A stretch of DNA of 64,000 bases from CAYYBE01 sp964470345 (GCA_964470345.1 CAYYBE010000003.1:1-64000); one strand, 5' to 3'. Positions 17,912 through 26,257 are shown, numbered from the stretch's first letter. Numbers and translations: made by a program. The notes: generated from the sequence alone by a model not told the origin.

Positions 17912-18643
17912 GTGAGTATGAAACAACGCCTTGACCAATTGCTTCTTGCGCAATACCCGCAGTTTACCCCCAATCAGCTGCAAAGCTGGATTATGCAGGG
18001 GAAAGTGACGGTAGACGGAAAAATCGTTACGAAATCAGGAACGCCAGTTGCTCCTGATGCAAACGTCGAACTGACGGTGCAGGAGCTCAAGTACGTAGGG
18101 CGAGCCGGCTTTAAGCTTGAAAAAGCGCTTGACACGTTTGGTGTTGACGTCAAAGACTTGGTTGTGATGGACGCCGGTCTTTCAACTGGCGGCTTTACTG
18201 ACTGCCTTTTGCAGCGGGGAGCCGCGCGGGTCTATGGGGTTGACGTTGGCTATGGGCAGGTGCATGAAAAGGTTCGGACCGACCCCCGCGTTGTGGTCAT
18301 GGAACGGGTTAATTTACGCCATCTTGAGTCGTTGCCCGAGTTAGTCGACCTTGTCACTTTGGACCTCTCATTTATCTCAGTCTTAAAAGTAATGGACGCG
18401 GTCTTGCGGGTCCTCAAGCCTCAAGGCTCTCTTATTGTTCTGATTAAACCCCAATTTGAAGCAGGGCGTGACGAAGTAGAGACGGGCGGGCTCGTTACCG
18501 ATCCCGAAGTTCACAAAAAAGTGATTCATGAGATAGTTGCCGGGATCTGTGAGCGGGGCTTTGAGCATAAGGGGACAACCGAGTCGCCGATTCATGGTTC
18601 GAGTGGGAATAAAGAGTTTTTAGCGTACTTTGTGCGGGTATAA
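17912..18643 (+). CDS. tlyA: TlyA family rRNA (ribose-2'-O) methyltransferase
   Basis: The 243-residue protein has an N-terminal S4 RNA-binding domain (RLDQLLLAQYPQF...GKVTVDGKIVTKSG) and an FtsJ-like methyltransferase with the SAM motif MDAGLSTGGFTDCLL, and VDVGYGQ, LDLSFIS and LIKPQFEAGRDEV blocks. TlyA methylates 16S and 23S rRNA in other bacteria. GTG 17912 is preceded by GAGAGGTGAG at good distance; ATG 17918 is the alternative. It lies between htrA and fic. Confidence 0.93.
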   Translation: MSMKQRLDQLLLAQYPQFTPNQLQSWIMQGKVTVDGKIVTKSGTPVAPDANVELTVQELKYVGRAGFKLEKALDTFGVDVKDLVVMDAGLSTGGFTDCLLQRGAARVYGVDVGYGQVHEKVRTDPRVVVMERVNLRHLESLPELVDLVTLDLSFISVLKVMDAVLRVLKPQGSLIVLIKPQFEAGRDEVETGGLVTDPEVHKKVIHEIVAGICERGFEHKGTTESPIHGSSGNKEFLAYFVRV

Positions 18644-18663
18644 ATTTTAAGGGAGATAGGCGT

Positions 18664-19407
18664 ATGAATCTTTTACAAAAGATTGATGAAGCGAAAAAAC
18701 AGATCGACACATATCGCCCGCTTGAGGGGCATATGCTCAAAGAGCTTAAAGAATATTATCGCATTGGTCTTACCTATACGAGTAATGCGCTTGAGGGCAA
18801 TACGCTTACAGAATCAGAAACAAAAGTGGTTCTTGAAGAGGGTATAACCATTGCGGGTAAGCCTCTTAAAGACCATCTCGAAGCCCTGGGGCATAGCGAG
18901 GCCTATGACTTTATATTTCAGTGCATGCACGGACATTCGTTTTCTGAAGAAGAGATCAAACGTTTGCACTATCTTTTTTATCATAAGATGAGCGAGCAAG
19001 AAGCAGGGGTGTATCGAACCAAGCAGGTTTTTATCTCTGGATCTCAATACCCAGTGCCAACACCAGACAAGATTGAGCAGCTGATGTCTGACTTTATTGC
19101 CCGCCAAACCGAGCTTAAGCAAAAATACCACCCCGTAGAATATGCGGCGCTTGTGCATAAGGAATTTGTCTTTATTCACCCCTTTATTGACGGTAACGGC
19201 CGCGTAGCTCGCCTTTTGATGAATTTGGTGCTTTTGCAGCAAGGGTATACGATTGTGGTTATACCGCCAGTTGTTCGCGCTCAGTATATTCAAGCCCTTG
19301 AACGGGCTCACGTCGATGATCGTCCCTTTATCGATTTTATTGCGCAGCGGGTCTATGAAACTCAGAAAGATTATCTTCGCCTGCTTGGGGCGGAGCAAGC
19401 CTCTTAA
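18664..19407 (+). CDS. Fic family protein, class II (self-inhibited AMPylase type)
   Basis: The 247-residue protein has an intact Fic motif HPFIDGNGRVAR at 172-183, so catalytic His, Asp and Arg are present. The inhibitory motif (S/T)xxxE(G/N) is seen as SNALEG at 40-45, before the Fic core, which defines class II. Fic enzymes transfer AMP, or other phosphate-containing groups, to hydroxyls of target proteins. There is no signal peptide, so action inside the cell or export by another route are both possible. GGGAGATAGG precedes the ATG, 20 bases after tlyA. Confidence 0.9.
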   Translation: MNLLQKIDEAKKQIDTYRPLEGHMLKELKEYYRIGLTYTSNALEGNTLTESETKVVLEEGITIAGKPLKDHLEALGHSEAYDFIFQCMHGHSFSEEEIKRLHYLFYHKMSEQEAGVYRTKQVFISGSQYPVPTPDKIEQLMSDFIARQTELKQKYHPVEYAALVHKEFVFIHPFIDGNGRVARLLMNLVLLQQGYTIVVIPPVVRAQYIQALERAHVDDRPFIDFIAQRVYETQKDYLRLLGAEQAS

Positions 19408-19473
19408 GACAGCTGGTATTTCAGCAGCTTTTGTGCTACGTTTATTCCATAAAGTTCTTTAAGATTTCTCGTC

Positions 19474-19550
19474 GCGCCCGTAGCTCAATTGGATAGAGTG
19501 CCGGACTTCGACTCCGTAGGTTGTAGGTTCGAGTCCTACCGGGCGCACCA
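19474..19550 (+). tRNA. tRNA-Arg (anticodon UCG)
   Basis: The cloverleaf has acceptor GCGCCCG/CGGGCGC, D arm GCTC/GAGT, anticodon loop CTTCGAC (anticodon TCG) with one mismatched pair at the top of the anticodon stem, and T arm GTAGG/CCTAC with loop TTCGAGT. CCA is encoded. Confidence 0.92.
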
Positions 19551-19636
19551 TTCTTTTTCCAAGCAGAATTTGCTGTTTCAAAGTTCTATGAAGTTTTCTA
19601 GCCTATCGAATGAGAGCAATTCCCTGTTTCAGTTTA

Positions 19637-20419
19637 TTATGTTGTTGGATTTTCAAATTCTGCTTTTTCTTTCATGAGCATGGTGTAATAAATTGTTACT
19701 TTAGCTAGTTGATCTGTTTTTTCAGATTTAATGGTAGCTATCCTTTTTTTTCTTTCTTCCTCTGAAAGATTTTTATCTTCATCCATTTTTTTCAAAGCCT
19801 TTTTTGCAGATCTTATGATTATCCCTTTTTTCTTCATTAATTCCAGATCTAAATCTTGTCGATACACGGTAATTACAACAGTTGATGAGGGATCTAAAAC
19901 AACTTTTATCGGATTTTTAACTTTTTTCCCTTTTTCGGTATAAATCTGTGTGCCCCTATTTCCTGTTTCCTTCTTCCCGGTTGCTACTATTCGATTAATT
20001 TCTTCTGCTTGGATTTCCCGTTGCCCCATCCGCTCAAGAGCGTGTGTTGTGTAGCGAAGACCTTTAGGACCTTTTTGCTTTTTTGCTTTAACTTCTACAG
20101 GCTTTGCTTGTTTCGTAAGCTCTTTTTGTTTTTCAAGCCATTGTTGCTTTTTTTCTTCGCGTTCAAGCTTGGCACGTTTTTGCTCTTTTTCAAATGCTTC
20201 TAGTTGAATATCTTGTTGATATTCTTCAAATTCATCTTCAATCTGATATTTGGCTATTTTTGTCTTTTGTTTGTTGGTTTTTTTTCTTGAAATTTCTTGC
20301 TGATTTTTCCTTGAAACCTCTTCCTGATATTTATTTATTATATCTTCTCTTAAACTAGCTGATTGTACAGACAGAAATGAGTTTATGACCAACAGTAGAC
20401 TTAGTGTTTTTTTTATCAT
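19637..20419 (-). CDS. Secreted coiled-coil protein with DUF4258-like C-terminal domain
   Basis: The 260-residue protein has a signal peptide (MIKKTLSLLLVINSFLSVQS), a highly charged coiled-coil stretch (about 25-115), and a compact domain at about 122-190: YTTHALERMGQREIQAEEI, ATGKKETGNRGTQIYTEKG and IKVVLDPSSTVVITVYR. This H.ERM..R.I..EEI..I...G pattern with following strands resembles DUF4258 domains, which belong to a fold containing several bacterial toxins. The same domain is in the 20648-22150 protein. Export plus a toxin-like domain suggests an effector; that is inference. Confidence 0.65.
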   Translation of the reverse strand: MIKKTLSLLLVINSFLSVQSASLREDIINKYQEEVSRKNQQEISRKKTNKQKTKIAKYQIEDEFEEYQQDIQLEAFEKEQKRAKLEREEKKQQWLEKQKELTKQAKPVEVKAKKQKGPKGLRYTTHALERMGQREIQAEEINRIVATGKKETGNRGTQIYTEKGKKVKNPIKVVLDPSSTVVITVYRQDLDLELMKKKGIIIRSAKKALKKMDEDKNLSEEERKKRIATIKSEKTDQLAKVTIYYTMLMKEKAEFENPTT

Positions 20420-20549
20420 GAAAATCTCTTTTTCAGAATTTGTAATAGAACTACTTTGCTTTCCATTAATACTATAGTTCGCATGGGTTGCGGAGCAAGA
20501 GTTTTGCTTTTAGGTTGCTCCTGCAGTTTCGCAAGAGAAAAGCGTGGTG

Positions 20550-20580
20550 TTGAATCTGTTCGTTCCTGAGTATGTCATAC
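20550..20580 (+). repeat. Short relic repeat (LNLFVPE type), copy A
   Basis: TTGAATCTGTTCGTTCCTGA and following bases resemble stretches at 22366, 24569 and 24703. In one frame it reads LNLFVPEYV. It lies in the 228-base space between the two DUF4258-like genes, where no gene is seen. Confidence 0.4.
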
Positions 20581-20647
20581 AGAGTGCAACAAATTTCCAA
20601 GATCAAGTTTTAGAGTAGAAAGCTCCGCGAGTTTTTACCAGAACAAG

Positions 20648-22150
20648 CTATTCTTCTTTGGATAGTAACAGATAGAGACCTCGGGCATCGGCTAGCTGCT
20701 TTTCTCTAGAGTCTTCGACCTCAGCTATTTTTTTTGTTCTTTCTGCATCAGATAGACTTTTGTCTTTTCTTAATTCTTTTAAAATTTTATCTAGCGTTTT
20801 TCGTATAAGTGCTTCTTGTTTCTTTAGATCCTCGTTATGTTCTAAGTCTTGTCGAAAAACTGTTATTATAACCTTATCAGAGGGGTCTACAATAACCTTC
20901 AAAGGGTTTCCTCCGTTCTCTTTTTCAACATAGATAATTTCTCCTCCTCGTCCCCTTAGCTTTCTTCCTGTTGCAATTATTTCTTTGATTTCTTCTTCAG
21001 AGATTTTCCGTTCTTCCATTCGTTCGGTTGCATGTTTTGTATACTCACGGTGCACTTTTAACACCCGTGCTGCACGTGCTCGTATTAATTCTTGGATTTC
21101 CAATTGTTTTGCAGGAAGATTTTTCTCTTGTAATAAACCTTTTATCCAAGGTGACTGTTCATCCTTTTTGCTTTCTGCTTCAATCGTCATTAAAATTTCA
21201 TACGCTCGTTTTGGATTTGATTGTTTGTAGATTTCATACCAACCAAATAATTCGTTGTATTTGGAGATGGTTAAATCTCTACGTTCGACTTCCTTTGGAT
21301 CTTCTTTACACCTTCTTGCATTAAATTCATTAATAATAGTGCTGATTTCTTGCATGTTCATAAAAGACTTAAAACTTATGTTACTTTCTTGTGGAGAATA
21401 CATATTAGTCTGAAAACCGTCATTGAACTCAGAAAATTTCAAACCTTTAGCATATAACTGATGATTCATTAGGGTGATCTTTAAATCATTAAATAACGAT
21501 ACAATGCTCTTGCCTTCATCTGACAAATGTATTGTTGTCATGGACCGAATTCTATTGCCACTTTTTACCGAAGTATATTGGGAAAATTTTGTGATTTTAG
21601 CATAAATTTTCGAGCACGAGGCTTTTTCTTTCTCTGCAGCTCTTGCTATAACTCCTTTTGATTCACCGGCAAGTTCTTTAGGAGGTGCATCTTTAGCTTG
21701 TTTTTTAGAAAGAGCATCTTGTGTTTGTGCCTGCAAACGATCGGTCAAAACTTTAAGATCTTGATGTGTTTTTGCAGCTAGAGCTTGAAATGAACTGCAA
21801 AGCGTATCAATGGGGGCAAGGTGCTCATCTGCGATAAGACTCTGTCTCTTGCTTGGCTTCACCTGATTTGAATTAAAATCATTGTAACGTTGTTCAATAG
21901 ATGCTAACTGGTCAGAAATTTTCTTCAGATCGCCTGTCGAGAGATTTTGTGTTTGTTTTCCTAGTTGGTTAGCTAAGGTTGTTAACTCTGACGCAAAAGA
22001 AATTAGTTTTGCTCGAAGTTGAGTATAGGTCTCTGTTTGTGCTTTTGCACGTGATTGCTCCTGGGGTGAAGTCGTAGGTACCCTCATGGAAGAATCGACT
22101 GATCCAATCATTATAAAAATGATAACCAACAAAAAGGTTTTATAATTCAT
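20648..22150 (-). CDS. Secreted helical protein with DUF4258-like C-terminal domain
   Basis: The 500-residue protein starts with a signal peptide (MNYKTFLLVIIFIMIGSVDS), continues with long helical segments (heptad-rich at about 35-160), and ends with the same domain as its neighbour at about 370-440: YTKHATERMEERKISEEEI, GRKLRGRGGEIIYVEK, PLKVIVDPSDKVIITVFRQ. The C-terminal 60 residues are also paralogous to the 19637-20419 protein. The two genes are tandem, on the same strand, 228 bases apart. Their function is unknown; a secreted toxin-like effector is a possibility. Confidence 0.65.
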   Translation of the reverse strand: MNYKTFLLVIIFIMIGSVDSSMRVPTTSPQEQSRAKAQTETYTQLRAKLISFASELTTLANQLGKQTQNLSTGDLKKISDQLASIEQRYNDFNSNQVKPSKRQSLIADEHLAPIDTLCSSFQALAAKTHQDLKVLTDRLQAQTQDALSKKQAKDAPPKELAGESKGVIARAAEKEKASCSKIYAKITKFSQYTSVKSGNRIRSMTTIHLSDEGKSIVSLFNDLKITLMNHQLYAKGLKFSEFNDGFQTNMYSPQESNISFKSFMNMQEISTIINEFNARRCKEDPKEVERRDLTISKYNELFGWYEIYKQSNPKRAYEILMTIEAESKKDEQSPWIKGLLQEKNLPAKQLEIQELIRARAARVLKVHREYTKHATERMEERKISEEEIKEIIATGRKLRGRGGEIIYVEKENGGNPLKVIVDPSDKVIITVFRQDLEHNEDLKKQEALIRKTLDKILKELRKDKSLSDAERTKKIAEVEDSREKQLADARGLYLLLSKEE

Positions 22151-22553
22151 ACGTATCCTTTTTTTTTAATTCACTCATTTAAGACTTTTACTCAACCCGC
22201 AAGATAGGCTTCAGCCAAATTTACTCTTAATTCTAGAATCTCATGCTTGTCAAAGACAATGCTTTCGATGATAAGTTTTATTCAGACGCTTATTTGAATA
22301 TCTAGAAAAGAGAAAAGGGTTGGTGCGAAGTGCACTACTTTAAGATTGGTGAGGTAGCATTCAAACTGAACCTGTTTGTTCCTGAGTGGGGCTGGCTGAG
22401 CTTGTTTTGTCCATTTGCTATTGCGATGGCGACCTGTCCGGCGTAGTTCGCCGAGCTGAACGCCCGGATGAATGGAGTCGGAAGGGGCTCGCAGTTCTTT
22501 GCTGCAGGGGGCAAGATTTTCTTCCTTGAAGCTCTGCTTTATTTTGATGAGAT
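22151..22553. other. 403-base intergenic region with promoter and repeats
   Basis: No gene is seen. It holds a weak minus-strand promoter candidate for the 20648-22150 gene (TTGTCT at 22254-22259, TAGAAT at 22230-22235, 18 apart), relic repeat copy B (22366 onward, reading LNLFVPEWG in one frame), and dispersed repeat copy 3 (22438-22481). Confidence 0.5.
22438..22481 (+). repeat. Dispersed 46-bp intergenic repeat, copy 3
   Basis: The core TCGCCGAGCTGAACGCCCGG is nearly identical to copy 1 at 7602, and the 5' part CCGGCGTAGT fits the family. The 3' part is more diverged. Confidence 0.6.
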
Positions 22554-23675
22554 TTATGATGCCGTGGTAACACCGTGTTTTTGTTGTGTTTCAATTTCTC
22601 GAGCAGCCAGGAGAAAGCGATTACTGCGGCCATTAGGTGTAGGATGCACATTTGCTGGGTCGTGAAAGAACTTGGCCCAATCGTATGCTTCGTCCAGAAG
22701 ATCAGTCTGTTTTTCGATCCAAGAGTTAATCTCTTCTTGCGGTTTTTGTTGGTTGTAGCGTTTTTCTAACTTTTTGCGAGTCATATGCACGATGAAGCTC
22801 CAGGAATCGAAATAACTATAGGGGGTTTTTGAGGTTACGTGCGTGAGATCGCTGACTAAGCAACCGTATATAAAATTTTTTCTTTTTGAAGGTTTGAAAT
22901 AGTCGCTTATTGCATATAATCGCTGGGCATCCTTTGCCGTTTTAGCGGTGGTAATCGCGTAGCTATCGGCTCGATATTCCTGAAATTTTCCAAGGAGCCA
23001 ATGGGAGGTGCGAGCAATTGCTACGTTTAAGATGGTAGTTCCACATAAACAAAGAGTTCCTAGGAGCTAGTCCTTAACTGTTTGCGGTTTGTAGATTGAT
23101 GGATATATTTTTTTCAATAAAGCAGTGTTTGCACAATGAAGCGCGACAGCACTCATCAGGTTTACGCAGGGGTCGATGATCCAATCTTGATGTACTCGGT
23201 GTCCTAGCTCATGATCAAGGATTGCGGAATATCTTAGAACAACAGCTTGAGCGGCCAGGTCATTTTTCTGGCTGAGTGCTGTTTCAAGTTCTTTAATGTT
23301 TGCAGGGGCTAAGAAGATAATGTTTTCAAACGTACCCGGTTCTGATGTGCCTGCCCACTCAACGCACAGGTGTTTGGAAGGGTCAAGTTTATGCTCTCTT
23401 AGCTTTTCTTCAACAAAAGCTTTGGTTTTAGCTGGAAGATTTAGTTCGGCATGTAGTTCTTGGCGAAGACGCTCAGGATCTTGTCTGAGAGATTTTGCTT
23501 TGATCCCAAAATAAAGATTGAAAAGTACGTTTGGAATTTTTACAAAAGCGCTTATAGTGTTTCCGCCGCGACAAAGGTAATAGAGAGATTTTGCCGCGTA
23601 TTCTGGCACACTTGCTTCCAATGATCTGGCCGAGAAGCCGCTAACAAATACAAGGCTTAGAAAGAGTTTCTTCAT
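22554..23675 (-). pseudogene. M48-type secreted metallopeptidase split by an in-frame TAG
   Basis: From ATG 23675 a signal peptide (MKKLFLSLVFVSGFSARS) leads to a zinc motif HELGH at residues 155-159. Translation then meets TAG (23067-23069, codon 203). The same frame stays open after it for another 170 codons to 22554 and contains EYRAD (about 233-237), the position of the third zinc ligand in M48 peptidases, then DSWSFIVHMTRKKLEKRY. So one substitution divides the two halves of the zinc site. Without readthrough only an incomplete enzyme is made. It may be a recent pseudogene, an assembly error, or a leaky amber site (the next base is C). Confidence 0.8.
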
Positions 23676-23739
23676 GGTGCAACCTGGTTGTTGTAAACAA
23701 AAGCTTTGTAATGCCCATTTGTTTTGATGTTGTGATTAT

Positions 23740-24369
23740 TTAGTCCACCGATTTGAGGATGAGCGGAGTTCCGTTTTTCGCATCAAATAATGTGAGTGTA
23801 AAATCTTCACTAAACTGTTCTTGTGGAACAAAAACTACCCCATTTAATGTCATACGCGGTCTAATGATGCCATTAAAACGAAGTGTTTTATTTGAAAAAT
23901 CAACATCAAGCTGCTCGTTGGCTTCCGCTGATCCTATTCCATCAGCAATAGCTGGAATCACAAATAAACAACAAAAGAGCGCTGCTGTCCCGTAACCTGC
24001 AGCTCGACCAGCTGTAGATGTATGAACTTCTTGGGCTACGACATCTACGGGAACCAAAGGCAAGCTCAAACTTGACTCAGAAACGGTGTAGGTGACGTCG
24101 GTGTTATTAATAATGGTTAATTGCAGAGGTTGGTATCCTTTTTTGATAATATCTCGATCAAAATATGTTTTACAATCGGCTTTATCAAGCGTGCGATAGG
24201 CAAGGTAAACGCCCTTGTCGCTGACCGTGCTTATAAGACGTGGCAATGGCCGTGCTTTGTAATGAGCGCATCCAGTAAGAAGAAGCATTCCTGCCCCCAA
24301 CAGAACAACGCAAGTCTTCTTTCCGAGTTTTACTAACATATTCAAGATTTTGTTCCATGAATTTTTCAT
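23740..24369 (-). CDS. Lipoprotein, unknown
   Basis: The 209-residue protein has a long N-terminal signal with a lipobox LLTGC (Cys34). The mature part is beta-rich (LQLTIINNTDVTYTVSESSLSL, LRFNGIIRPRMTLNGVVFVP) with an internal hydrophobic segment at about 124-142 (YGTAALFCCLFVIPAIADG) that might be a glycine-zipper-like or membrane segment. It lies 64 bases upstream of the split peptidase gene on the same strand. I do not recognise a family. An outer membrane or periplasmic location is inferred from the lipobox. Confidence 0.65.
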   Translation of the reverse strand: MKNSWNKILNMLVKLGKKTCVVLLGAGMLLLTGCAHYKARPLPRLISTVSDKGVYLAYRTLDKADCKTYFDRDIIKKGYQPLQLTIINNTDVTYTVSESSLSLPLVPVDVVAQEVHTSTAGRAAGYGTAALFCCLFVIPAIADGIGSAEANEQLDVDFSNKTLRFNGIIRPRMTLNGVVFVPQEQFSEDFTLTLFDAKNGTPLILKSVD

Positions 24370-24778
24370 TTTACCCCTCTTTGATATAATTCAATTATGA
24401 AAATTATCTTATATTTTGTCCGTTTCAATACTGTTTTATCTTACGTGTTGTATTTCTGAAGTCAAATGCCTGTGCTTGTTCGCTGCTACAAGCTAGAGCC
24501 CATGGGGGAAAGGGGGGCTTCAGGTTTATGGAGCTACGTAGATGCCTACTGCTTGGGATATCAATCAAACGAGTCTTTCTGTTCCTGAATGTGTCAAGCT
24601 GAGGGGATTCCGTTCTACCAAATTTTCTGATACTTTTTTCTCGCTGCAGCCTGGAATCCAGGCAAATATAGGCTTCTTGACGTTTGTTAAGCTGCATTTA
24701 AACTGAATATGTTTGCTCCTGAACGCGTCAAACCGGGGGTAGATATTATTCCAAACAGATTTTTTGTTGAGGAGTTTT
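24370..24778. other. 409-base intergenic region with relic repeats
   Basis: No supported gene is seen; the open frames here lack ribosome binding sites and sensible composition. It holds relic repeat copies C (24569 onward) and D (24703 onward), whose core is TGTTCCTGA or TGCTCCTGA. The region looks like decayed coding DNA between the lipoprotein gene and the divergent decarboxylase-like gene. Confidence 0.45.
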
Positions 24779-25222
24779 ATGTGTCCGAATGCTGAGAATA
24801 TTAAAATAAGCCAAGCAGCCAAAATTGCTGACGAGGCCGTCATCAAGCAGTATGAGAAAGAGAAACCTACTGGCATGAGCGTCGCTATCGATATTTATCG
24901 ATGTGATGTTAAGATGATTGATGATGAAGCAATTGTCAGACAATTTATTAAGGATTTAGTTACATTTATCGACATGAAGACAGTTGGGGAACCATTGCTG
25001 AAAAATTGGGGACCAACGCCGGAATTAACGGGAATTTCTGCGCTTCAACTGATTGAAACTTCAAATATTGCTATCCACTTATTTCCGCATTCAAAAGAGA
25101 TATCGACACACGTTGATATTTTCAGCTGTAAATCCTTTGCTCCAAATGCAGCAGGGGAATTCTGTAAGCAGTACTTTAAAGCATCAAGGCTTACTGTCTC
25201 TCCTGTAACTATGCGATATTGA
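24779..25222 (+). CDS. S-adenosylmethionine decarboxylase-like protein
   Basis: The 147-residue protein matches the small (SpeH/SpeD) AdoMet decarboxylases: TGISALQLIETSNIAIHLFP, then HVDIFSCKSFAP. The Ser that becomes the pyruvoyl group (Ser95), the His (His100) and the Cys (Cys117) fit the catalytic set. The residue before Ser95 is Thr rather than Glu, and the usual IHTWPE is IHLFPH, so self-cleavage is uncertain. These enzymes make decarboxylated AdoMet for spermidine synthesis. GAGGAG five bases upstream supports ATG 24779. No spermidine synthase gene is nearby. Confidence 0.7.
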   Translation: MCPNAENIKISQAAKIADEAVIKQYEKEKPTGMSVAIDIYRCDVKMIDDEAIVRQFIKDLVTFIDMKTVGEPLLKNWGPTPELTGISALQLIETSNIAIHLFPHSKEISTHVDIFSCKSFAPNAAGEFCKQYFKASRLTVSPVTMRY

Positions 25223-25366
25223 TAAACTTTCAAACATTGCGTGGGTTGATGGTGCCCTTTACAAAGAGCAGCGTCAACCCGTCTTCGTTTCCTACTTTTA
25301 AATTATTACACAAGTAACTGAGAACTTTGCCTGGAGTGGGTAGGGATAAATTCACCTCTTATGTTT

Positions 25367-25394
25367 TGACTACTATATTAAAATATAGTACTGT
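25367..25394 (+). promoter_or_regulatory. Promoter with palindromic operator for the toxin-antitoxin pair
   Basis: TTGACT (25367-25372) and TACTGT (25389-25394) are 16 apart. The spacer is a perfect palindrome, ACTATATT A AATATAGT (25373-25389), a likely binding site for the HTH antitoxin. Confidence 0.55.
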
Positions 25395-25436
25395 GAGTGG
25401 GTAAATATTGCCCTGTTGATTGAGATAGAGGTAGAA

Positions 25437-25787
25437 ATGCAGAGTGGAAAATGGGTTTTGGGGTATTGGGAAGATAATTCTGGCAAGCGTTCCATAGAGC
25501 AATGGTTGCTTGCCTTACCGAAAGAGCAAGCGAAATCAGTATCCAAAGAACTGAAACTGTTAGAAATGAGCGGTTGTAAACTGAGGCTTCCTCATAGTAA
25601 AGCACTTGGCAAAGGGTTGTTTGAGTTACGAGAGCGAAATTATAACTATAGAATATACTATGGATTTAATGCTGGCCAAATTATAGTTTTGCTTCATTCT
25701 GGCAATAAGAGCACACAACAGCATGATATTAAAGTAGCGCGGGAAAGATTGTTGCAGGTTCGAGAAATTAAAGGATTAGTGTTATGA
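25437..25787 (+). CDS. RelE/HigB-type toxin (Gp49-like)
   Basis: The 116-residue protein has the HigB/Gp49 pattern: a strand followed by RSIEQWLLALPKEQAKSVSKEL, LRLPHSKALGKGLFELRER, then NYRIYYGFNAGQIIVLLHSG and a final helix. Such toxins cleave mRNA on the ribosome. ATG 25437 is preferred over TTG 25416; AGAGGTAG lies just before it. The stop overlaps the antitoxin start (ATGA at 25784), a sign of translational coupling. Confidence 0.88.
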   Translation: MQSGKWVLGYWEDNSGKRSIEQWLLALPKEQAKSVSKELKLLEMSGCKLRLPHSKALGKGLFELRERNYNYRIYYGFNAGQIIVLLHSGNKSTQQHDIKVARERLLQVREIKGLVL

Positions 25788-26134
25788 AAAAGAAAGAAAT
25801 TGTCATAAAAAGTTTTCAAAATTTGATGGAAAAACGCTTTACAAAAGAAGAAATCGCGGAAATTGAGCAAGAAGCAAGGTTGGAAATTCAGGCTTTTAAA
25901 GCTCTGCAAGATGACGTTACCCAAGTTGTGAATGATTACATGAAAGAGCAGAATATTGGGTTCAACGAATTGGTTGATCGTTTAGATGTTAGCCCGGCGC
26001 ATATTGCGAAAATCAAAAAAGGGACAGCGAATCTTACACTAGCTAGCGTTGCGCGTCTTTGTGCGGTTATGGGGCAAGAACCACGTCTGGTTTGCAAAAA
26101 AGCAGTGAAAAGTCGCAAAAAGTTAAAGGTCTAA
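25784..26134 (+). CDS. HTH-type antitoxin (HigA/XRE-like)
   Basis: The 116-residue protein begins with a helical toxin-binding region and has an XRE-type helix-turn-helix at about 55-95 (NELVDRLDVSPAHIAKIKKG, NLTLASVARLCAVMGQEP). It ends with a basic tail. It follows the toxin gene with a four-base overlap; toxin-first order is typical of HigBA modules. It probably represses the pair through the palindrome at 25373-25389. Confidence 0.88.
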   Translation: MKKKEIVIKSFQNLMEKRFTKEEIAEIEQEARLEIQAFKALQDDVTQVVNDYMKEQNIGFNELVDRLDVSPAHIAKIKKGTANLTLASVARLCAVMGQEPRLVCKKAVKSRKKLKV

Positions 26135-26228
26135 AGAAATTAGGAGCTTAGCAGGTTTGTTTAAAGACCTTTATCCCTCCTTTAGAAATCAGAGTTAGCC
26201 GGAAGGGTGTGTGAGGTTTGTCTGGCAC

Positions 26229-26257
26229 TTGAATAAAATATTTGCATATGTTATAAT
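26229..26257 (+). promoter_or_regulatory. Predicted promoter of the MazG-like gene
   Basis: TTGAAT (26229-26234) and a perfect TATAAT (26252-26257) are 17 bases apart. The 5' leader is about 175 bases and ends with a perfect 9-bp hairpin, AACCATTAC-GCGT-GTAATGGTT, at 26372-26393. The rest of the 304-base gap shows nothing. Confidence 0.65.

Noticed and set aside
22554..22790. Independent 78-residue gene
   Set aside because: It is the in-frame continuation of the split M48 peptidase and starts within a conserved helix with no ribosome binding site.
23067..23069. TAG recoded as pyrrolysine or another amino acid
   Set aside because: No sign of general amber recoding: other genes here (for example the HtrA gene and pgk) end naturally at TAG, and the 202-residue frame is explained by a simple nonsense mutation.
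24425..24697. A 90-codon open frame on the minus strand
   Set aside because: No ribosome binding site, no recognisable domain, and the region holds relic repeats on the other strand.
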